From positions 1-35,543 of the forward strand of contig SXSK01000221.1 in assembly GCA_005793375.1 (NCBI GenBank): a DNA stretch of 35,543 bases, in the 5' to 3' direction. Source of the DNA: Verrucomicrobiales bacterium. Lineage in GTDB: Bacteria > Verrucomicrobiota > Verrucomicrobiia > Limisphaerales > UBA9464. Positions 26,758-35,543 of this stretch are shown here, piece by piece. A model generated the notes under the pieces. The model searched no databases, was not told the DNA's origin, and saw only the letters and a program-made list of their open reading frames with translations. Position numbers and translations under genes: made by a program. The stretch's first letter is position 1, and the number at the start of each line of letters is the position of its first letter.

Positions 26758-29112
26758 ATGAGAATGGGTGCCTTCGTCTGCCTGTTGCTTGCCTGCCTGT
26801 CCCTGCCAGTGTCTGGCGGCGACGCCCGTTCACCGGCATCTTTTCTCACCAATGCTCCGGTGGGTTCGGCATGGAACGATCATCGAAATCCCATTCGTAA
26901 ACTGTGGTCTGGCGGCCGATTGGACCTGTGGTCGTTGCGGCCCACCACTCTGCAGAAACCTCCACCCATCTCAAACACTTCGGCGGAGGATGTCTCTAAA
27001 GTGCAGCCCAATCCAATCGATGGATTCATCCGGGCTCGCCAGGCCGCACTGGAATTGCCCACCGCGTCGCCTGCCACAGTAGCGGATCGTCGCACGTTAT
27101 TCCGGCGATTGAGTTTTGGCCTGACCGGACTGCCACCATCCTTTGAAGACGTCCAGACGTTTGAAACGGACGTCCGACCAGATGCCTACCAACGGGTGGT
27201 GGATCGTTTGCTCGCATCGCCACGTTATGGTGAACATCAGGCGCGACTCTGGCTGGATGTCATCCGGTATAGTGACAGCAATGGATTTGATTGGGATGAG
27301 TTCCGGAAACAGGCATGGCGGTTCCGAGACTATGCCATACGCTCATTTAATGCGGACAAACCCTTCGATCAATTCATATGCGAACAGCTTGCCGGGGATG
27401 AGTTATTGGAAGGCGCCCCACGAATTGAGGCTGAACAAGATTGCCTAATTGCCACCGGCTATTTGCGTCTGGGTCCACATGATAGTGCCGCGCCGCTTTT
27501 TAATGAACAGGATCGAAGCCGGGCAGAATTGCTGTCCGATCTGGTGGAGACGACCGGCAGTGCGTTCCTCGGCTTGACGCTCTCCTGCTGTCGGTGCCAC
27601 GACCACAAGACGGAGCCCCTCTCGCAAGAAGACCATTATCGGATGCGCGCATTTTTCGAAGGGGTTCGCTTTGCCGACAGTCTGCCGCTGGACCTTGCCG
27701 GGGACCAAGAGAGCATCCGCCAGCACAACGCGTCGGTGGATGCGCAAATCACTCCCCTCGACAGCGAACGCCAAACGTTACTCGAAACCACTCGCGCTCG
27801 GCTCAGGCGTGAGCGGGTTGGTCGATTGACTGCGGACGAACAGGCGTTGCTGTCGCTGCCAAAGGAAGTGCGAAACCAAACCAATAAAGAGCGGATTGCC
27901 TCGCTGGAAAAGCAGGTGCAACCCTCCGATTCGGACGTCGCTGGCGCACTAAACCCCAGCGAAAAGCAACGCATCGCAGACATCGACAAACAACTGACAG
28001 GCCTCCGCCGTCAACATCGAGCATTCACTCACGGCCTGTTGATGACCGATGTTGAAGGACCGATCCCCGCCACCCAGGTGCTGTTCCAAGGCAATCATCA
28101 GTCGCCACGACAGGAAGTAACTCCTGGATTCCTTTCGGCGTTGGATCCCGCACCTGCCGAACTCCAGCGACCACCCAATCCCAAAACGAGTGGACGCCGA
28201 CTCACCTTGGCCCGATGGATCGCCTCCCCCTCCAATCCCTTGACCGCGCGCGTATTGGTCAACCGAATCTGGCAGCAACACTTCGGCCGTGGACTCGTGG
28301 AAACACCCAACGATTTTGGACACTCTGGCGCCAGGCCCGCCCATCCGGATCTACTCGACTGGTTAGCCGATGAGTTCATGCGCTCCGGTTGGTCTGTCAA
28401 ATCACTGCACCGGCGCATCCTGACCAGCGCAACCTATCGTCAGAACTCCATGGCATCGGACCGACATGGGAAACTTCCAGAAATCACGGTCGCGAGCCCA
28501 AGGCCACAAGTTGAGAGCCAAACATTGGACGCGGACAATCTGCTGCTCAGGAGACAGAATCCTAGCCGATTGAGTGCCGAACAATTGCGAGACGCCTTGC
28601 TCGCCGTCTCCGGCCGACTCAACGACCGTTCCAGCGGCACACCGGTCTGGCCAGAACTACCTTCAGAAATCCTAACCGCTAATCCGGCGTTTCTCGACGA
28701 TAACGAAACCAAGACCAAAGGTTGGTATCCATCGCCCCCGGAACAATTGGGTGCCCGTAGCGTTTTTTTGGTTCAAAAACGCACCGTGCGAGTGCCGTTC
28801 ATGGAAACGTTTGATCTGCCCGAAAACTCGACATCATGCGCGCGTCGAACCGATTCCACCGTCGCACCCCAGGCCCTGACACTATTGAACAGCCCGCTCG
28901 CCGCGGACTCAGCGCGGGCGTTCGCCAAGCGGGCGCAACGAGAGGCGGGCCCGGAACCCGCTGCTCAGATTCGGCGGGTTTTCCAGCTGGCATTCCAGCG
29001 CCATCCCAGTGCGGAAGAACACCAGCGCTGCGAGAGTTTCCTGGAAGATCGGACGCTTGCCGAACTCTGCCGGGCGATGCTCAACCTCAATGAGTTCGTG
29101 TACCTCGACTGA
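26758..29112 (+). CDS. DUF1549/DUF1553 (PSCyt2-PSD1) exported protein
   Basis: This family is expanded in Planctomycetes and Verrucomicrobia and usually accompanies secreted sulfatase-like DUF1501 proteins; its biochemical role is poorly known. The start at 26758 (or 26764) is chosen because it begins a signal peptide ([20 protein letters not shown]). The DUF1549 domain has [38 protein letters not shown] and [20 protein letters not shown], where CCRCH is a possible haem c site. A charged coiled-coil-like insert follows (about residues 330-440). The DUF1553 domain has [34 protein letters not shown] and [14 protein letters not shown], with [14 protein letters not shown] near the C-terminus. The N-terminal PSCyt1 cytochrome domain often seen in this family is missing, and no DUF1501 gene follows. 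It is 784 residues long. Confidence 0.9.
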   Translation: MRMGAFVCLLLACLSLPVSGGDARSPASFLTNAPVGSAWNDHRNPIRKLWSGGRLDLWSLRPTTLQKPPPISNTSAEDVSKVQPNPIDGFIRARQAALELPTASPATVADRRTLFRRLSFGLTGLPPSFEDVQTFETDVRPDAYQRVVDRLLASPRYGEHQARLWLDVIRYSDSNGFDWDEFRKQAWRFRDYAIRSFNADKPFDQFICEQLAGDELLEGAPRIEAEQDCLIATGYLRLGPHDSAAPLFNEQDRSRAELLSDLVETTGSAFLGLTLSCCRCHDHKTEPLSQEDHYRMRAFFEGVRFADSLPLDLAGDQESIRQHNASVDAQITPLDSERQTLLETTRARLRRERVGRLTADEQALLSLPKEVRNQTNKERIASLEKQVQPSDSDVAGALNPSEKQRIADIDKQLTGLRRQHRAFTHGLLMTDVEGPIPATQVLFQGNHQSPRQEVTPGFLSALDPAPAELQRPPNPKTSGRRLTLARWIASPSNPLTARVLVNRIWQQHFGRGLVETPNDFGHSGARPAHPDLLDWLADEFMRSGWSVKSLHRRILTSATYRQNSMASDRHGKLPEITVASPRPQVESQTLDADNLLLRRQNPSRLSAEQLRDALLAVSGRLNDRSSGTPVWPELPSEILTANPAFLDDNETKTKGWYPSPPEQLGARSVFLVQKRTVRVPFMETFDLPENSTSCARRTDSTVAPQALTLLNSPLAADSARAFAKRAQREAGPEPAAQIRRVFQLAFQRHPSAEEHQRCESFLEDRTLAELCRAMLNLNEFVYLD

Positions 29113-29186
29113 GCCCTCAGGGTGTCCACAGACATAGACTCCGGCGCGGATTCCCAGGCTTCATCTATTGGGATCACACGATGTCT

Positions 29187-29582
29187 TCATCTCCACGCCT
29201 GGACTTTGAGCCCTTTGACACGTTTGAATTCCCCGGCGTTGGCTGTGACGAGGGTGGCTCCGAGGCTGCGGGCCTGGGCGGCGATGAGAAGATCGAGCGG
29301 GCCAATGGTCCTGCCGGTCTCCTCCAGTGCCGCACGGATGTCGGCATAATGCAGGGCGGCATTGAGGGTAAAATCCGCGAGCCAAAAGAGGCTAAGAAAA
29401 GCTTCGAGACGATCGGCTTGGTGCGGATGCGTCTTGAGGTTCTTTTTCACGCCGGTCCAGAGTTCGGCGGCGACAATGACTGGAATGCCGGTCAGCGCGG
29501 GATCGGGCAGTTTTTCGAGGCCAGTCTTGTTGCGGAGCACGGGAATGCACGCGCTGGAATCCAGGAGAAAGGACGGCTTCAC
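29187..29582 (-). CDS. vapC: PIN-domain toxin of a VapBC system
   Basis: PIN-domain VapC toxins are metal-dependent RNases that cleave tRNA or rRNA. The 131-residue product has the expected length and acidic residues: D8 in FLLDSSACIPVL, E40 in VAAELWTG, D97 in GPLDLLIAAQA. The final TANAGEFKRV segment is also typical. It starts with GTG at 29582, 12 nt after the stop of the antitoxin gene, with no Shine-Dalgarno sequence between them, so translation may be coupled to the antitoxin. It converges on the DUF1549/1553 gene. Confidence 0.92.
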   Translation of the reverse strand: MKPSFLLDSSACIPVLRNKTGLEKLPDPALTGIPVIVAAELWTGVKKNLKTHPHQADRLEAFLSLFWLADFTLNAALHYADIRAALEETGRTIGPLDLLIAAQARSLGATLVTANAGEFKRVKGLKVQAWR

Positions 29583-29594
29583 GGAGCGGCAGGA

Positions 29595-29849
29595 TTAGAA
29601 CTCAATGATGGGTCGCTCATGCCTGGCTGGCCGGGGCGGCGGTTCGGGAAAGTCTCCGCCATCGGGAAACTTTTGGGCGAGGTATCGGGCGATTTCGGTG
29701 AACGATCGAAATTTCGCCGCGGGCAATGGCTTGAGCACGACCTCGTCGCCATGCTTTTCGATCAGCACCTCGGCCCCGTCGAAGCGGAAAGCCTTTGGCA
29801 AGCGGACCGCCTGGCTTCCTCCGTGCTGGAAGATTTTTGCAATCGCCAT
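29595..29849 (-). CDS. vapB: Antitoxin of the VapBC system (AbrB/SpoVT-like)
   Basis: The 84-residue product has the swapped-hairpin DNA-binding fold at its N-terminus, recognisable by AKIFQHGGSQAVRLPKAFRF. A C-terminal tail (FTEIARYLAQKFPDGGDF to the end) would wrap around and inhibit the toxin. VapB proteins normally repress their own operon as a complex with VapC. A 23-nt near-palindrome at 29847-29869 overlaps the start codon and is a strong candidate operator. The order antitoxin then toxin is the usual one. Confidence 0.92.
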   Translation of the reverse strand: MAIAKIFQHGGSQAVRLPKAFRFDGAEVLIEKHGDEVVLKPLPAAKFRSFTEIARYLAQKFPDGGDFPEPPPRPARHERPIIEF

Positions 29850-29869
29850 AGCTACAGACTGTATCTATG
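29847..29869 (-). promoter_or_regulatory. Near-perfect palindrome over the vapB start, candidate VapBC operator
   Basis: On the + strand the arms are CATAGCTACAG and CTGTATCTATG around a central A; 10 of the 11 pairs are complementary, with a perfect TACAG/CTGTA core. The vapB start codon forms one edge. It is the expected kind of site for autoregulation by a dimeric AbrB-type antitoxin complex. Confidence 0.6.
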
Positions 29870-29884
29870 TTGGTTCAACGTCAA
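29858..29884 (-). promoter_or_regulatory. Possible vapBC promoter
   Basis: On the minus strand TTGACG (29884-29879) is a good -35 match. TACAGT (29863-29858) matches four of six bases of the -10 consensus at 15-nt spacing, which is a little short. Transcription would begin within a base or two of the vapB ATG, implying a nearly leaderless mRNA. The -10 lies inside the palindrome. Confidence 0.35.
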
Positions 29885-30085
29885 GCGGCGAGAACCTCGA
29901 GGAGTTCATCGAACAGTCCCAGGAGGGGGGTGTGCGCGTCTGCACTTGCAAGCTCACCGTATCACGTTGTCGATACACCCCGCTTCTCCATAAGCCTAAT
30001 TCGCTGCCGTTGGGGCGCATTTCGACGGCCCTCAACTAGCGTTTCTAGGTTCACTGCCCGGACCAATTCGACTAGCCTCCTGAAC

Positions 30086-31840
30086 ATGGACAAAGAACAG
30101 GTGGCCGCAGTGCTGTCAGAGATCGGGACGCTGTTGGAATTGAAAGGGGAAAACCCCTTCAAAACCCGCGCCTACACCAATGCTGCCAGAACCTTGGAGG
30201 GCTTGAATGAGCCGCTGGGAACGTTGGTGGCTGAGAAACGCTTGGGTGACATCAAAGGGTTCGGTGAGGCGTTAGTTGACAAGATCACCATCCTGGTGAC
30301 CACTGGCCGCCTTCCCTACTACGAGGAACTCAAAGCCAGTATCCCGCCCGGTTTGATCGAGATGCTTCAACTTCAGGGTCTTGGTCCCAAAAAGGTCAAA
30401 CGACTCCACGACGAACTCGGCCTCGATTCCATCGAAAAACTCGAAGCCGCTTGTGTCGGTGGCAAAATCGCCGACCTCGAAGGGTTCGGTGAACGCTCCC
30501 AAACCAAAATCCTTGAGGCCATTCAATTCAAGCGCCAGTTCGCATCACGCCACCGTTTGGGCGACGCTTTGGCCGCAGCCGACCCGATCCTCGAAGCCCT
30601 TCGGACGCACCCAGATGTCCTGCGTTGTTCCACCGCAGGCAGTCTGCGCCGCCATAAGGAAGTTATTGGAGACATCGATTTCCTCGCGTCATCCAAAGAC
30701 CCAACCGCGGTAATCCAATTCTTCGTGGGTCAACCCGATGTCAAAACCATCCTCGCCCAAGGTGACACCAAGGCGAGTGTCATTCTCGGCGAGGATGGCA
30801 TCCAAGCCGACTTAAGAGTGGTGACCGATGCCGAGTATCCCTTCGCATTGGCTTACTTCACTGGATCCAAGGAACATAATATCGCCATGCGCCAACGCGC
30901 CATCGAACGTGGCTTGCGGCTCAATGAATACGGTCTGTTCAAATCCTCGGAAGAAACGCGGGACCCGGCCTTGCGGGTGAGTTGTCGGACCGAAGAGGAA
31001 ATCTTCGCTCAACTGGGCTTGGCATACATCCCCCCGGAACTTCGCGAGGATCACGGTGAATTCACCGCTGCCGAGCAGCACACGCTACCGCGGTTGATCG
31101 AATGGACCGAATTGAAGGGCTCGTTGCACAACCACTCCCAATGGAGCGACGGCCGCAATTCACTCGAGGACATCGCCAACTGCATGGAAGAACTGGGCTG
31201 CGCCTACTGGGCAATCACGGACCATTCCCGTGCCAGTTTTCAGGCCAACGGTTTGGACCCCGCCCGATTACGGCAACAACTTCGAGAAATCGCCAAGATC
31301 AATGCCGCCATCGAAGCCCGCGGCAGCGACTTCCGACTGCTCACCGGTATTGAAGTGGATATCTTGAAGGACGGACTCGATTTCGACGACGAGTTGCTGG
31401 CCGAATTAGACGTGGTGGTTGCCAGCTTGCACGTCGCGGGAAGCGACGAGGTCGAGAACACCAAACGGCTCATCAATGCCGCAGAAAATCGATATGTCCA
31501 CATGCTTGGGCATCTCACCGGCCGACTGTTGCTGGAGCGCGATGCCTACAAGCTCAATCAACGGGCGGTCATCGACGCCTGCGCGGCCACGGGCACCTGG
31601 CTCGAACTCAACGCCTCGCCCTATCGATTTGATCTCGATTGGCGCCTCTGGCATTACGCGAAAGACCAGGGTGTCAAATGCGTCATCAACTGCGATGCCC
31701 ACCGGTTGGAGCATGCGGCCTTCCTACGCCTGGGCGCGGGAATCGCCCGCAAAGGTTGGCTGACCAAGAAGGATGTCATCAACACATTGCCGCTCTCCCA
31801 GTTGCGCAAGGAACTCTCCCGAAAACGCAACACCGCATAG
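30086..31840 (+). CDS. polX: DNA polymerase X family protein with PHP domain
   Basis: PolX enzymes fill short gaps in DNA repair, and the C-terminal PHP domain gives 3'-5' exonuclease activity. The 584-residue product starts at the ATG at 30086; an open upstream extension has no homology. Helix-hairpin-helix segments lie near residues 50-140 (DIKGFGEALVDKI, LQLQGLGPKKVKRLHDELG, LEGFGERSQTKIL). The nucleotidyltransferase core has D196 and D198 in IGDIDFLASS and D242 in IQADLRVV. The PHP metal site includes H348 and H350 in LHNHSQWSDG, AITDHSRAS, LTGIEVDIL, HMLGHLTGR and INCDAHR. All catalytic elements look intact. It is transcribed away from vapBC. Confidence 0.95.
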   Translation: MDKEQVAAVLSEIGTLLELKGENPFKTRAYTNAARTLEGLNEPLGTLVAEKRLGDIKGFGEALVDKITILVTTGRLPYYEELKASIPPGLIEMLQLQGLGPKKVKRLHDELGLDSIEKLEAACVGGKIADLEGFGERSQTKILEAIQFKRQFASRHRLGDALAAADPILEALRTHPDVLRCSTAGSLRRHKEVIGDIDFLASSKDPTAVIQFFVGQPDVKTILAQGDTKASVILGEDGIQADLRVVTDAEYPFALAYFTGSKEHNIAMRQRAIERGLRLNEYGLFKSSEETRDPALRVSCRTEEEIFAQLGLAYIPPELREDHGEFTAAEQHTLPRLIEWTELKGSLHNHSQWSDGRNSLEDIANCMEELGCAYWAITDHSRASFQANGLDPARLRQQLREIAKINAAIEARGSDFRLLTGIEVDILKDGLDFDDELLAELDVVVASLHVAGSDEVENTKRLINAAENRYVHMLGHLTGRLLLERDAYKLNQRAVIDACAATGTWLELNASPYRFDLDWRLWHYAKDQGVKCVINCDAHRLEHAAFLRLGAGIARKGWLTKKDVINTLPLSQLRKELSRKRNTA

Positions 31841-31901
31841 CACTCTCATGGACTGCACAGCCCAGCGGCCTTTCCCAACAGCACCAGACACACATTCACT
31901 C

Positions 31902-33578
31902 ATGCATCCCGCCCTCCCATTCCCTCCTTGCATCCGCTCAACGGCGAAACACTTGGTCCGGTCGTTACTCATCCCCGTCGCGGTTCTGACGCTACATGCA
32001 CGCGAACCTGAGGCCACCGTCGCTGTTTGGCCGGGCAAACCTCCGGGTGACCTCGCCATCCAAGGGCCAGAGCGCAAGGTCGAAGGCCGCCCGCGTCCCT
32101 TCTATCAACTCACCGGGATCGCGGCACCCAGCATCTCAGTTTTCCTTCCTCCAGCGACCACCCGCAACGGCACCGCCGTCTTGGTATGCCCCGGTGGCGG
32201 ATTGCAACGCGTGGCTTATGAACACGAAGGACTGGAGGTTGCTGAGTGGTTGAATTCACTGAATATCACCGCATTCATCCTCAAGTACCGCGCACCTGCA
32301 CCCGCCTTGAACGCGTCCCAAGACGCGCAGCGAGCTCTGAGTGTCATCCGCCAACGCGCCTCAGAATGGCAAGTGGATCCCCAGGCCATCGGGATCCTTG
32401 GATTCTCCGCTGGTGGCGAAATCGCCACTTGGCTCGCCACCCATGGCGCCGAGCGTCTCTACCCAGCTTTGGACGCGACGGACACGGTGTCGTGCCGTCC
32501 GGATTTTGTCGGTGTCATTTACCCGGGCGGCCTGCTGCGCGGGGACGGCACCGGCCTCAAAGAACCGCTCCTGAATCGGGTCCAATCGAATATGCCTCCA
32601 GTCTTCATTGCCCACGCATTCAACGATTCCTCGGATAACAGCCTTCAACTGGCGCTGGCGATGAAACGCGCCGGCGTGCCCGTGGAACTGCATCTCTATC
32701 AAGAAGGCGGCCACGGTGTGGGTGCTCGTCGAACCGGAGTGCCGATCAGCGGTTGGAAGAATCGTTTCGGCGATTGGTTGGGGAGCCAGACCTATCTGGA
32801 TCCTCTATCCATCCGCCGTGCCTCCAGCGCCACCATAACCGCCCTGCTCCAGGGTCAAGCCCCTCCTCGATTCATCGCCAACCTCCCCAATGCATCTCTG
32901 GACGATGCCTACCAGGCTCAACGCCGTTTCGTGCGTCAATGGGCTCAACTCGACCCCGTTGCCGGATTCAAAGGTGCAGCGGCCTCGGCTGCTGCCCAGA
33001 CGGCTTTGGGCATTGATCGACCTCTCGCGGGCGTGGTATTCCAAAAAGGCCGCCTGGACGCTTCCAAACACCACATCCTAACACTCCGTCCCGACGAGCA
33101 AGTCGTCGTCGAAACCGAGATTGGGTATATCACTTCCGTCGACTTGTCTTACGAACTCCTCACCGACGACCACGCGCGCGGCGCCGTCGAATCCATAGTG
33201 CCTCTCATTGAGCTGCCTCGCTCCTACCCCGGCAATTCACCCGCTACAGCTCGGGATGCCGTTGCCATGAACATCGGATCCGATCGGTACATCGTCGGCC
33301 CCCCCATTCGCGCCGAAGGAAAGTCCCCAGATGCCATCCCTGTGACACTCCGACGAGACGGCCATTTATTGCACGAGACAACCGGAGGTGCCGCCAAGGG
33401 TGGTCAGTGGACCAATCTCCGTCATGTGCTAAACGAACTCACACGCCATGGTTATACGATCCCTGCGGGAAGCGTGATTCTGGGCGGTGCCCTGGGAAAG
33501 ATTCATCCCGGTCAAACCGGCCGATACGCCGCAACCTTTGGCGAATTGGGCGGCATCGAATTCGAACTCCTACGTTGA
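31902..33578 (+). CDS. Exported fusion of alpha/beta-hydrolase esterase and 2-keto-4-pentenoate-hydratase-like (MhpD/FAH-type) domain
   Basis: The ATG at 31902 begins a likely signal peptide (hydrophobic LVRSLLIPVAVLTLHA, cleavage near LHA); earlier in-frame ATGs, such as 31848, lengthen a non-homologous N-terminus. Of 558 residues, about 70-290 form an alpha/beta-hydrolase resembling verrucomicrobial acetylxylan-esterase-like proteins. They include VLVCPGGGLQRVAYEHEG, the nucleophile S169 in ILGFSAGGE, an acid in AFNDSSD and H271 in EGGHGVG. Residues about 300-556 resemble MhpD/fumarylacetoacetase-type hydratases: K357 in GFKGAA, E404 and E406 in VETEIGY, E437 in PLIELP, and GSVILGGALG near the end. 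The 33-residue spacing from the first Glu to the third matches my memory of MhpD. Both active sites look intact. A hydratase of this type is normally cytosolic and unfused, so the combination is unusual. It begins 61 nt after polX. Confidence 0.82.
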   Translation: MHPALPFPPCIRSTAKHLVRSLLIPVAVLTLHAREPEATVAVWPGKPPGDLAIQGPERKVEGRPRPFYQLTGIAAPSISVFLPPATTRNGTAVLVCPGGGLQRVAYEHEGLEVAEWLNSLNITAFILKYRAPAPALNASQDAQRALSVIRQRASEWQVDPQAIGILGFSAGGEIATWLATHGAERLYPALDATDTVSCRPDFVGVIYPGGLLRGDGTGLKEPLLNRVQSNMPPVFIAHAFNDSSDNSLQLALAMKRAGVPVELHLYQEGGHGVGARRTGVPISGWKNRFGDWLGSQTYLDPLSIRRASSATITALLQGQAPPRFIANLPNASLDDAYQAQRRFVRQWAQLDPVAGFKGAAASAAAQTALGIDRPLAGVVFQKGRLDASKHHILTLRPDEQVVVETEIGYITSVDLSYELLTDDHARGAVESIVPLIELPRSYPGNSPATARDAVAMNIGSDRYIVGPPIRAEGKSPDAIPVTLRRDGHLLHETTGGAAKGGQWTNLRHVLNELTRHGYTIPAGSVILGGALGKIHPGQTGRYAATFGELGGIEFELLR

Positions 33579-33620
33579 ACGTGCCTTCGTGTGAGTCCCC
33601 TTTCCCACGCGGGATTGTCT

Positions 33621-33640
33621 CCCACGAAGACACGAAAGGG
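33621..33640. repeat. Fragment resembling the ACGAAGACACGAA-type intergenic repeat
   Basis: CCCACGAAGACACGAAAGGG lies between two convergent genes. Similar ACGAAGACACGAA strings, translating to HEDTK, recur between genes in many environmental bacterial genomes; that is memory, not a search. ACACGAA at 33630-33636 is also the reverse complement of TTCGTGT at 33586-33592, so a hairpin across the gap is possible. Confidence 0.35.
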
Positions 33641-33667
33641 AGGCAGCAGCAGCATCAACGGAGAACC

Positions 33668-35543
33668 TCAGGCTTTGGCGACCAATTGCCGCAACACGTA
33701 CGGCAAAATCCCGCCGTGCTGATAATAATCGATCTCTATCGGAGTATCGATGCGGCAGATCACCGGGACATCTTCAACGACGCCATCCACCCGGGTGATG
33801 CGCAGCGTTAGGTCCTGCTGCGGGCGAATACTGGAGTCAAGACCCACGATATCGTAGCGCTCGGTACCGTTGAGGTTGAGTGTCTGAGCCGTGGTGCCTT
33901 CCTTGAATTGAAGCGGCAACACACCCATGCCAACTAGATTGGAGCGATGAATGCGCTCAAAACTTTGAGCCACCACCGCTTTTACTCCGAGCAAGTTGGT
34001 GCCTTTCGCCGCCCAATCCCGACTGGAGCCCGTGCCATACTCTTGGCCCGCCAGGACGATCAACGGCACGCCGGCCGCCTGATACTTGATCGAGGCATCA
34101 TAGATCGAAAGCTTCTCTGGCGCGACACCCGCGTTCTGCGGATCGAAGAACAACGTGTTCCCGCCCTCTTCACCGCCAAGCATCAAGTTCTTGATTCGGA
34201 CATTCGCAAACGTACCTCGGGTCATGACCCGGTCGTTGCCGCGGCGTGAGCCATAACTATTAAAATCGGCGAACTCGACATGGTTTTCTACGAGATAATG
34301 ACCCGCCGGAGAACTCTTCTTGATCGCACCCGCCGGAGAAATGTGGTCGGTCGTGACACTATCCCCAAATATTCCGAGCGCGCGAGCACCGTTGATCGGA
34401 GCGATATCACCGGGTTGCAGCGCGAAATTGGTAAAGAACGGGGGCTCCTGGATGTAAGTGGACGTCGCATCCCACTCGTACACATTGCCCACGCTTGATG
34501 GGATCTCATTCCACTTCGGATTCTGCGCAGCGAAGTCCTTGTACAACTTGCGGAACACCTCAGGCTTCAACGCGCTCTGCATGGCATCTCGCACTTCCTG
34601 AAGCGTCGGCCAAATGTCGGCCAAGTATACCGGGGCACCTTCCGAATCCACACCGAGCGGTTCGCAACTCAAATCGATATCGACCCGACCCGCCAGGGCA
34701 AACGCTACCACCAACGGCGGCGACATCAGGAAGTTGGACTTCACATTCTGGTGAACACGGGCTTCGAAGTTGCGATTCCCGGAAAGTACGGATGCCGTCA
34801 CAAGATCGTTCTTCACCACCGCGTCTTCGATCGCGGGATCGAGCGGACCCGAATTGCCAATGCAAGTGGTGCAACCGTAACCCACCGTGTTGAAACGCAG
34901 CTTGTTCAAATACGGTTGCAGCCCGGTCTTCTTGAGATAGTCCGTCACGACTCGCGAGCCGGGAGCCAGGGACGCCTTGACCGCCGGGTTGACCTTCAGG
35001 CCTTTTTCAACCGCTTTCTTGGCAAGCAACCCCGCAGCCAGCATGACACTCGGATTGGAGGTATTGGTGCAACTCGTGATCGCCGCGATCAATACCGAAC
35101 CGGTGCCTACCGCCGCCTTCTTCATGGCCGCCGTTTCAACTTTCACTTTCGTGCCAAAGGATTGTCGAGTCTTGCCGAAACCGCCTTCAGCGACAGGACG
35201 CTGTACCGCTTTGAAAAATTCGCGGCGCAAATTCTGGAGCTCGATCCGGTCCTGGGGCCGCTTGGGACCCGCAACACTGGGCTTGACCGTGGATAGTTCG
35301 ATTTCGACCACTTGCGAATACTCGATCTGGCCAGGCTGCGGAATCCCCCACAGACCTTGCGCCTTGTAATAGTTCTCGTACATCTGGCAGTGCGCGTCCG
35401 AACGACCCGTTGCTTTCAGGTAATTCACGCACTCTTCATCAATCGGGAAGAAACCCATCGTCGCACCATATTCAGGCGCCATATTGGCGATCGTAGCACG
35501 ATCAGGTAATGTTAATGAAGCAGTTCCTTCACCAAAGAACTCA
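33668..35543 (-). CDS. acnA: Aconitate hydratase, C-terminal two-thirds (5' end outside window)
   Basis: Aconitase interconverts citrate and isocitrate in the TCA cycle using a 4Fe-4S cluster. The visible part is about 624 residues; the family is usually near 900, and the frame stays open to the last base, beginning [20 protein letters not shown] before the internal Met at 35482. Cluster cysteines are visible in [15 protein letters not shown] and [15 protein letters not shown]. Other typical blocks are [78 protein letters not shown] and [20 protein letters not shown]. It is IRP/AcnA type rather than AcnB. It converges with the esterase-hydratase gene. Confidence 0.96.
   Translation of the reverse strand, partial: EFFGEGTASLTLPDRATIANMAPEYGATMGFFPIDEECVNYLKATGRSDAHCQMYENYYKAQGLWGIPQPGQIEYSQVVEIELSTVKPSVAGPKRPQDRIELQNLRREFFKAVQRPVAEGGFGKTRQSFGTKVKVETAAMKKAAVGTGSVLIAAITSCTNTSNPSVMLAAGLLAKKAVEKGLKVNPAVKASLAPGSRVVTDYLKKTGLQPYLNKLRFNTVGYGCTTCIGNSGPLDPAIEDAVVKNDLVTASVLSGNRNFEARVHQNVKSNFLMSPPLVVAFALAGRVDIDLSCEPLGVDSEGAPVYLADIWPTLQEVRDAMQSALKPEVFRKLYKDFAAQNPKWNEIPSSVGNVYEWDATSTYIQEPPFFTNFALQPGDIAPINGARALGIFGDSVTTDHISPAGAIKKSSPAGHYLVENHVEFADFNSYGSRRGNDRVMTRGTFANVRIKNLMLGGEEGGNTLFFDPQNAGVAPEKLSIYDASIKYQAAGVPLIVLAGQEYGTGSSRDWAAKGTNLLGVKAVVAQSFERIHRSNLVGMGVLPLQFKEGTTAQTLNLNGTERYDIVGLDSSIRPQQDLTLRITRVDGVVEDVPVICRIDTPIEIDYYQHGGILPYVLRQLVAKA

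Noticed and set aside
29867-30085. In-frame upstream extension of polX
   Set aside because: Homology begins at the ATG at 30086; the extension would run into the vapB control region and has Ser/Arg-rich non-homologous sequence.
31773-31901. Upstream extension of the esterase-hydratase gene overlapping polX
   Set aside because: It would overlap polX by 68 bases and hide the signal peptide; no homology in the extension.
1-35543. tRNA genes, CRISPR arrays, insertion sequences, prophage
   Set aside because: I looked for cloverleaf-like segments in the intergenic gaps, regularly spaced repeats, transposase or integrase motifs and phage genes, and found none that can be supported by eye.

Overview
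The window looks like chromosomal DNA of a Verrucomicrobiota bacterium, probably of the Pedosphaera/Limisphaerales type. This is inferred from protein families, not from a marker gene. The clues are a giant PVC-type haem-binding dehydrogenase/cytochrome c protein, a DUF1549/DUF1553 protein, a CBM9/LamG surface-type protein, a YebC protein starting MGAQWK, and many exported proteins. Coding density is high and GC content moderately high. I saw no rRNA, tRNA, CRISPR array, prophage or intact insertion sequence.

Layout. Positions 1-135 hold the last 44 codons of an unidentified basic protein. Positions 247-7071 carry a ~1587-residue exported protein (deacetylase-like domain, FG-GAP-like repeats, PVC dehydrogenase propeller, helical repeats, cytochrome c), then L-rhamnose isomerase (rhaA) and a LysE-type exporter. 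Positions 7179-14561 are a run of housekeeping genes: a stand-alone cyclic-nucleotide-binding domain protein, PEP synthase (ppsA), a fused ADP-forming acyl-CoA synthetase overlapping ppsA by 4 nt, yebC, tpiA and secG, closed by a clear hairpin terminator. Positions 14631-18089 encode an oligopeptide-type ABC importer (lipoprotein binding protein plus two permeases) without its ATPases. Positions 18403-21096 encode a large exported CBM9-like/LamG protein followed by a strong terminator.

Positions 21312-23806 hold purU (+) converging on a fucose/arabinose-isomerase-like gene (-). Positions 23807-25099 form a poorly coding stretch with two small unidentified genes. Then come a membrane-anchored PHP-domain protein, a DUF1549/DUF1553 protein, a minus-strand vapBC toxin-antitoxin pair with a near-perfect palindrome across the antitoxin start, polX, an exported fusion of an alpha/beta-hydrolase esterase with a 2-keto-4-pentenoate-hydratase-like domain, and the 3' two-thirds of aconitase running off the right edge on the minus strand.

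How the genes fit together. Two themes recur. One is breakdown of deoxy-sugar or acylated polysaccharides: the deacetylase-cytochrome, rhaA, the isomerase-like protein, the CBM9/LamG protein and the esterase-hydratase fusion. The other is central carbon flux around acetyl-CoA, pyruvate, PEP and triose phosphate: ppsA, ADP-forming acyl-CoA synthetase, tpiA and aconitase. The most unusual items are the two multidomain fusions at 247-5010 and 31902-33578, and the vapBC control region. Few genes have a convincing Shine-Dalgarno sequence, so several start codons were chosen from protein homology or signal peptides.
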